Shown here piece by piece: positions 60,001-64,000 of a stretch of 64,000 nt of DNA. The stretch's first letter is position 1, and every line of letters begins with the position of its first letter. The stretch comes from Volvox africanus (lineage: Eukaryota; Chlorophyta; Chlorophyceae; Chlamydomonadales; Volvocaceae): contig BSDZ01000011.1 in the NCBI GenBank assembly GCA_030268105.1, positions 620,001 through 684,000 of the forward strand. The letters are read 5' to 3'. Position numbers and translations under genes: made by a program. Below the pieces are notes generated by a model. The model was not told the origin of the DNA. It did not search any database and was given only the letters and a program-made list of their open reading frames with translations.

Positions 60001-62216
60001 AGAGGGGGAGTCTGGCAATGCCTGGTCCCAAGGCCTGTTCATCTGTTTATTTATTATGCATAACTTGACATCCGCTTTCTGTTCCTTGCTTTAATTTTGG
60101 CTTCACCGCTAAGACACGCTCGCCCTAACATGTGTCCCCACGTATCATCTCACCTGCAGGCCGCTGAACAACGGCGGCTGAGTGCTGAAGAGGAGCTTGC
60201 GGGACCCGCGGGCCGGGGCCAGCTGGCGGCGCTGACGGCTGCAACAGTGGCGCGCAGCAACCGGCTGGTCTCGGAGCTCGGTGGAATATTCCAGGTGCGG
60301 ACGACGCCCACCTATTGCTTCCCCGCTTCGTGCTGGTTATCAAGCAACTTCGGACTCCCTAACGGACTCGTGAGCCCTAGGGCAACGGGGGCCCCATAGA
60401 CAGGCCATCAAGGTCCACGATTAGTTTTCGCGTGGGATGTGGCTGGCAGTCGCACCAGTAGCCGCGTCGCCATGAAGAGTCACTGCATGACGCGACCTTC
60501 CTCGGTGCCTTTCATCCAACGAACTATTCTGCCATGTGGCTTGCAATCGTTCCCTCCTCCCGCCTGCCCTGGTCTGCTCCGTTTAGGTCGGCCCCATCAG
60601 TGAGACCCTCCTTGAGCCTGACCCATTGGACTTAACCTTGGAGAGCAGCTGGGCGGGTGAGTGGGGCAGATTGGGCGGCCATCTCCGTTTGCAAGGGGAT
60701 GGCTCCGCGCAGGAGCCATCAGAAGAACCGAAGATTGATCAAAACCGGGGTCAATTCGGGCAGCACGATCAGCAGAAGGGATTACAACAGCTTGACCTTC
60801 GTCAGTGGCTAAGCTTCCGGCCCTCGCCGGCTGGGGGCGGCCCGTTGGCAGCTACGGTGCTGCTGCCGCCGCCGCCGCCGCCGCCGCCATCCGTCAGCCG
60901 TGTGCTCCGTATGGGTAGTGGCTCTATTCTGGCGCACGATGGAACCACACGATTGGCGGTGATGGGTCTGGAGCTACCGCCAGACCTCATCAAAAGGAGC
61001 CTGCAAGGTGGGTTGGAGGCACAGGAATAATTGGACCTAGGATCACAGAATCACGGGCGCTGCGAATCTTGAGTTTGTAAATTATCTGTTCGCCGATGCC
61101 TGTACAGATTGGGTGGATTGAGGCTGTTGAGGCTTTCGGGGGTTGTTTCATGTGAGGCAGAGAGCAGCAGAGATATCCGGACTGGGGTCCCTGCGCCGCA
61201 CTGGCGAACCGCATTACGGTTTATCCATATATATTCACGAGGAGGGATATCGGTTTTGACACCTGGTGTCGGCTTACCCGAACTTGCAAGCTTGCCTGCC
61301 CAGGAAAGTAGGACTGGACGTACTATTGACCTATCACTACGCGCGGAAGGAGAGTGATGGGAGTAAGATCATTGTGGCTATTGCGTGCGCTACTGCAGGA
61401 TCAGCCAGATGGTCGCCGCTGGGTCTCGGCCAGCGATATGACGCTGATCAGCGTACTGCAGCCGGCCTCGGTTACCTGGCGGCAATAGTGGACCTGATGG
61501 CGTCGTACCTGGGTGTACCGCTCCGCTACCCTATTGCTCCCCGAGTCTCTGTCTCGTATATATCGGATCCCTTGCCTCCCAGCGTCACCGTCAGGTCGGG
61601 TGCCACCAGCACTGCAGTGGGGCCACCCCTGACAGGGGCGCAGCCCCCAGGTGGCGCAATATGTGCTATTCCAGGAGCCGAGTGGCGCTTATTAAGCATT
61701 GCAGCTAGCTCTCTCACCTCCGCGGCCGCGGCCGTTGCGGCTGCAGCGACTGGCCCCTCACCGCTGTCGCTTCTGCCAGCCGTTGGCCTCATCCCGGGAC
61801 CTCGCGGTGTCGGTGTGGGTGGCCGCCTTGCGGTTTTCTCCACCTTGCTTAACGCACAATTAGACCCGCGGGTGGCGGCCACGCCCGCAGGGGCCGTCAG
61901 CGATGATGCGCATCCAGCTGGCCTCAACCCTGCCGCCGGGCTGCCGCTGTTTTGGGGTGATGGCGCGCGCGATCGCACGCGATTCGCCTATGCGGTTTAC
62001 CTGCTGAACAAGGACGTGGAGCAGCTACTGGCAGCGCACGGCATTCCGCCGGTCGCGCCTAACCAGCCGCTGCCAAACTTGTACGCCCTTATTACATCGG
62101 CAGCATCAGGCGTGCCGTTGCCTGCTGGCAGTGCCGGTGCTGCATCGACGGTGCTGACGACGGTGCAAGTGGAGGGGATGGGGACGGGATTGGCAATGGG
62201 ATCTGACCGTACGTAG
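54072..62216 (+). CDS. VPS38: UVRAG/VPS38-like subunit of the class III PI3-kinase (VPS34) complex II
   Basis: Ten exons (54072-54095, 54237-54386, 54520-56278, 56870-57239, 57680-58946, 59260-59372, 59684-59822, 60160-60294, 60587-61007, 61399-62216) join in phase to 1731 residues. The C2-like start is RPARRLRHVTAIRLHNLYDP and TPFYRSEQLPNNNDLDWG, matching the RRLRH..../FYRSE..NPTW pattern of UVRAG. It resumes after an insert with LMECVFELSALVPLE and LRHGWYINLPVLFMEPNRRP. A coiled coil covers about 1170-1300 (RKLKQLQERLTFARTGALDM, ERRYQLDEARARAEAARAEG). The conserved C-terminal BARA-like part holds GLELPPDLIKRSL, AAGLGYLAAIVDLMASYLGV with PLRYPI, and RFAYAVYLLNKDVEQLLAAH. UVRAG/VPS38 directs VPS34 to endosomes for trafficking and autophagosome maturation. 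Human UVRAG has 699 residues; the excess is low-complexity insertions (about 500 residues inside the C2 region and about 420 in exon 5). Exon 1 (MDFEAVSW) is the least certain. Confidence 0.92.
60861..60890 (+). repeat. CCG-repeat encoding a polyproline run in VPS38/UVRAG exon 9
   Basis: A run of CCG/CCGCC triplets encodes eight consecutive prolines (LLPPPPPPPPSV) between the coiled coil and the C-terminal domain. A similar proline run (PPPPPPPPS) is encoded near 56960-56990 in exon 4. Confidence 0.85.
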
Positions 62217-63507
62217 CTGGTTCGGCGTTAGCTAGTTCACCAAAACCGTCGAGACAGCGCATCATTCGGGTACGGTTAAGGGTGAAGGTGGAACTCGCGT
62301 GGCACGGATGAGCCGGGCAGCGGCTATAGCATTAGTAGGGATGGTTAGCAATTGCAGCTATAGGCAGGAGGAAATAGGACAGGCAGAAATTGATCACTTA
62401 GGGATTCCTATTGAGTCGCTGGCGATTTGGCTGGCGACTGGGGAACGATGTCAGCGCCTCTCAGGACTGCAGGGCATGTAGGCTAGGAGGTGAATGGGAA
62501 TACTCCATGTTTTTGGCATGTTTTTGTATGTTGAGCGCATGGCTGATGTTTACTCGGTAAGTATATTTCGGTGTACCTTACATGGATTGCCCCAGCGGCC
62601 GGATCCAGCGGGCGTGGCCCCAGTTGTTCCTGCTGTTGTGGACGTCGGCGCCCTGTTCGTTCATGGAGATGGCTGTATGTTAACGAACTTTGTACCTGGT
62701 TTGCTCGGAACCCAACTAAAATCAGGCGAAGACGGGTCGGCTGTGACCCCAGGGACGCATGGAACCTAGCACGTGGTACATCGTGAATGCGCATTATGGG
62801 CAAAGACAAGGAGGATGTTCCTGGGTGACTGAGAGGCGGAACAAAGCTGAAATCCGCCGCGGTGCAGTATATAGGCCCGGGACGGTGATATCGGATTGTT
62901 TTCAATGGAAGCAATTCAAGGGGCGGGGCGACCAAGAGCACAGAGGCAGGCTGTAACGCACGCACGCACGGTGCATTAGTGCGTGGTGCTGGGGTGCAAG
63001 TTACACAGTATGCGAATCTATCTAACTATCTGACCTAGATAACTGTCTCCAATGCTTGGGAATTGTTGTACCTGTAGGTGATTGTTGACAGTGTTTAAAG
63101 CTGCATTGGGGCGACCCGGATAAGGGCGATGTGGCGGGATAAATATATATCCCTGCACTCAAGATATCGTATGTCATGTCATATTTCAGCCTGGTTCTAG
63201 CCGGATTGTCGATTGATTAGCCAATGCCAGGCCATCGGCTCATATGCATCAGGGATATTACCCGCTGTGCTCCTGTGTCCCGCCGTCCGATCAGCCCCCC
63301 GCCGTCATCAGTGTGTGTGTGTATGGGTTTCTTCATGTGTGTATGGGTGTGTGTGCTTTGATAGAAGTGTGTTTGTATCGGTGTGTGTGTGTGTGTGTGC
63401 ATGTATTTGTGTATGGCTGCGTTTGTTTGGATGTGTTGTTGGGTTTATGCGAATTTGTACAGGTGTGTATCAGGGATTTGATTTAGTAAGGGTGTGCGCT
63501 TGTACGG
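62217..63507. other. Intergenic/3' UTR stretch
   Basis: A TGTAA at 62952-62956, 736 bases after the VPS38/UVRAG stop, is the first good poly(A) candidate. ORFs here are short and unconvincing. A GT-rich microsatellite fills 63311-63480. Confidence 0.4.
63311..63480 (+). repeat. GT-rich microsatellite
   Basis: Repeated runs of GTGTGTGT separated by ATGGGTTT, ATGGGT and similar short breaks. Confidence 0.85.
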
Positions 63508-63654
63508 ATGGTATATCCTGAGATGTTTCCTAGGGCTGGTAGCTTGCCGTTCATGGTGGCGGGTGCGCAGCGGCACATGGCATACGCGATGAAGTGGCTG
63601 ATGAGGGCCCCTTTCAGACCTGCACATCGCTTTGGCGGAAAACTGCCCCTCGCG
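63508..63654 (+). CDS. Possible first exon of an unidentified gene (runs off or past the window)
   Basis: An ATG at 63508 (or 63523) opens 49 codons ending in a consensus donor (GCG then GTAAGT at 63655). The peptide (MFPRAGSLPFMVAGAQRHMA, then YAMKWLMRAPFRPAHRFGG) is basic with Ala/Arg/Met and no acidic residues apart from one near the start. Such a leader could be a mitochondrial presequence. No family recognised and no following exon identified in the remaining 345 bases, so this is a candidate only. It could alternatively be a late exon of VPS38/UVRAG, which I consider less likely. Confidence 0.3.
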
Positions 63655-64000
63655 GTAAGTATACCACATTTGTACCGAACGTCAGGAAACGACGTCTTTG
63701 AGACTCATAGGTCGGCACAGAGCTGTCCGCTACTGGTTGACCAGCGAGGATGACCACCTTGTCGATCAGTATCGCCACACTTCTGTTAGCAGACGTTGGC
63801 CACACAGGAACCAGACCACTTTGCCTGCCAGCACCACCTCTTGAGCCAGTACTGAATTTCTGTGCTGTAACGCACGGAGCGTCCTGACTGCGCATTTAAG
63901 CACCATATATCGCAGCAAAATTCACTGACAGTTGTACTGCCAGCTAAGCCCCGGAGCAGGCCCATCATATCTACGGGCGTTTTCCGAAAATGCCATTATT

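Noticed and set aside
60802..60993. Gly-rich minus ORF
   Set aside because: Antisense of the polyproline run in VPS38/UVRAG exon 9.
1..64000. CRISPR arrays, rRNA genes and bacterial operons
   Set aside because: No regularly spaced direct repeats with unique spacers, no rRNA-like sequence, and every recognised gene is intron-containing and eukaryotic.

Overview
The window is nuclear DNA of a photosynthetic eukaryote, most likely a green alga (Chlorophyta). The evidence is a HCF173-type psbA translation factor with a presumed plastid transit peptide, a plant/fungal-type 20.9 kDa complex I subunit, intron-dense genes with canonical GT..AG junctions, TGTAA poly(A) signals behind several stop codons, and a CACTA (En/Spm) transposon with a TNP2-type transposase. 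I do not assign a genus.

Housekeeping genes sit at the two ends. On the left are the 3' part of a low-complexity ORF (1-1011), a minus-strand complex I subunit (3086-3755), and head-to-head with it the GPN-loop GTPase GPN1 (4198-7926). On the right are a minus-strand GDP-mannose-type nucleotide-sugar transporter (39764-43206), HCF173 (46525-50770), a two-exon minus-strand LYR-motif protein (52890-53654), and head-to-head with it a very large UVRAG/VPS38 autophagy subunit (54072-62216). The first exon of an unidentified gene may lie near the right edge. For each recognised gene I built exon models from splice sites and reading phase. Only HCF173 exon 3/4 fails to join cleanly, and the C-terminus of the transporter is uncertain.

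The middle (about 9-33 kb) is a transposon graveyard. It holds a Ty1/copia 3' end with a candidate LTR, an inverted piece of the same element, a 1-kb transposase fragment (10136-11140), a 3.2-kb foldback made of two CACTA left ends (11141-14344), and a 17.2-kb nested structure (15843-33053). Target-site duplications resolve the nest. A parental CACTA element (TSD taa) carries in its interior a 4.8-kb internally deleted derivative of itself in opposite orientation (20409-25240, TSD gga). The parent has two genes: a minus-strand nine-exon acidic-tailed protein and a plus-strand TNP2-like transposase. Each carries one apparent inactivating change (a TGA codon and a 1-base frameshift), visible by comparison with the other copies in the window.

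From 33 to 39.7 kb I see no gene I can support, only repeat-derived fragments. The host genes are unrelated in pathway (Pol II assembly, respiration, glycosylation, photosystem II repair, Fe-S/mitochondrial assembly, autophagy). Their grouping looks like ordinary gene order, with two short shared divergent promoters.
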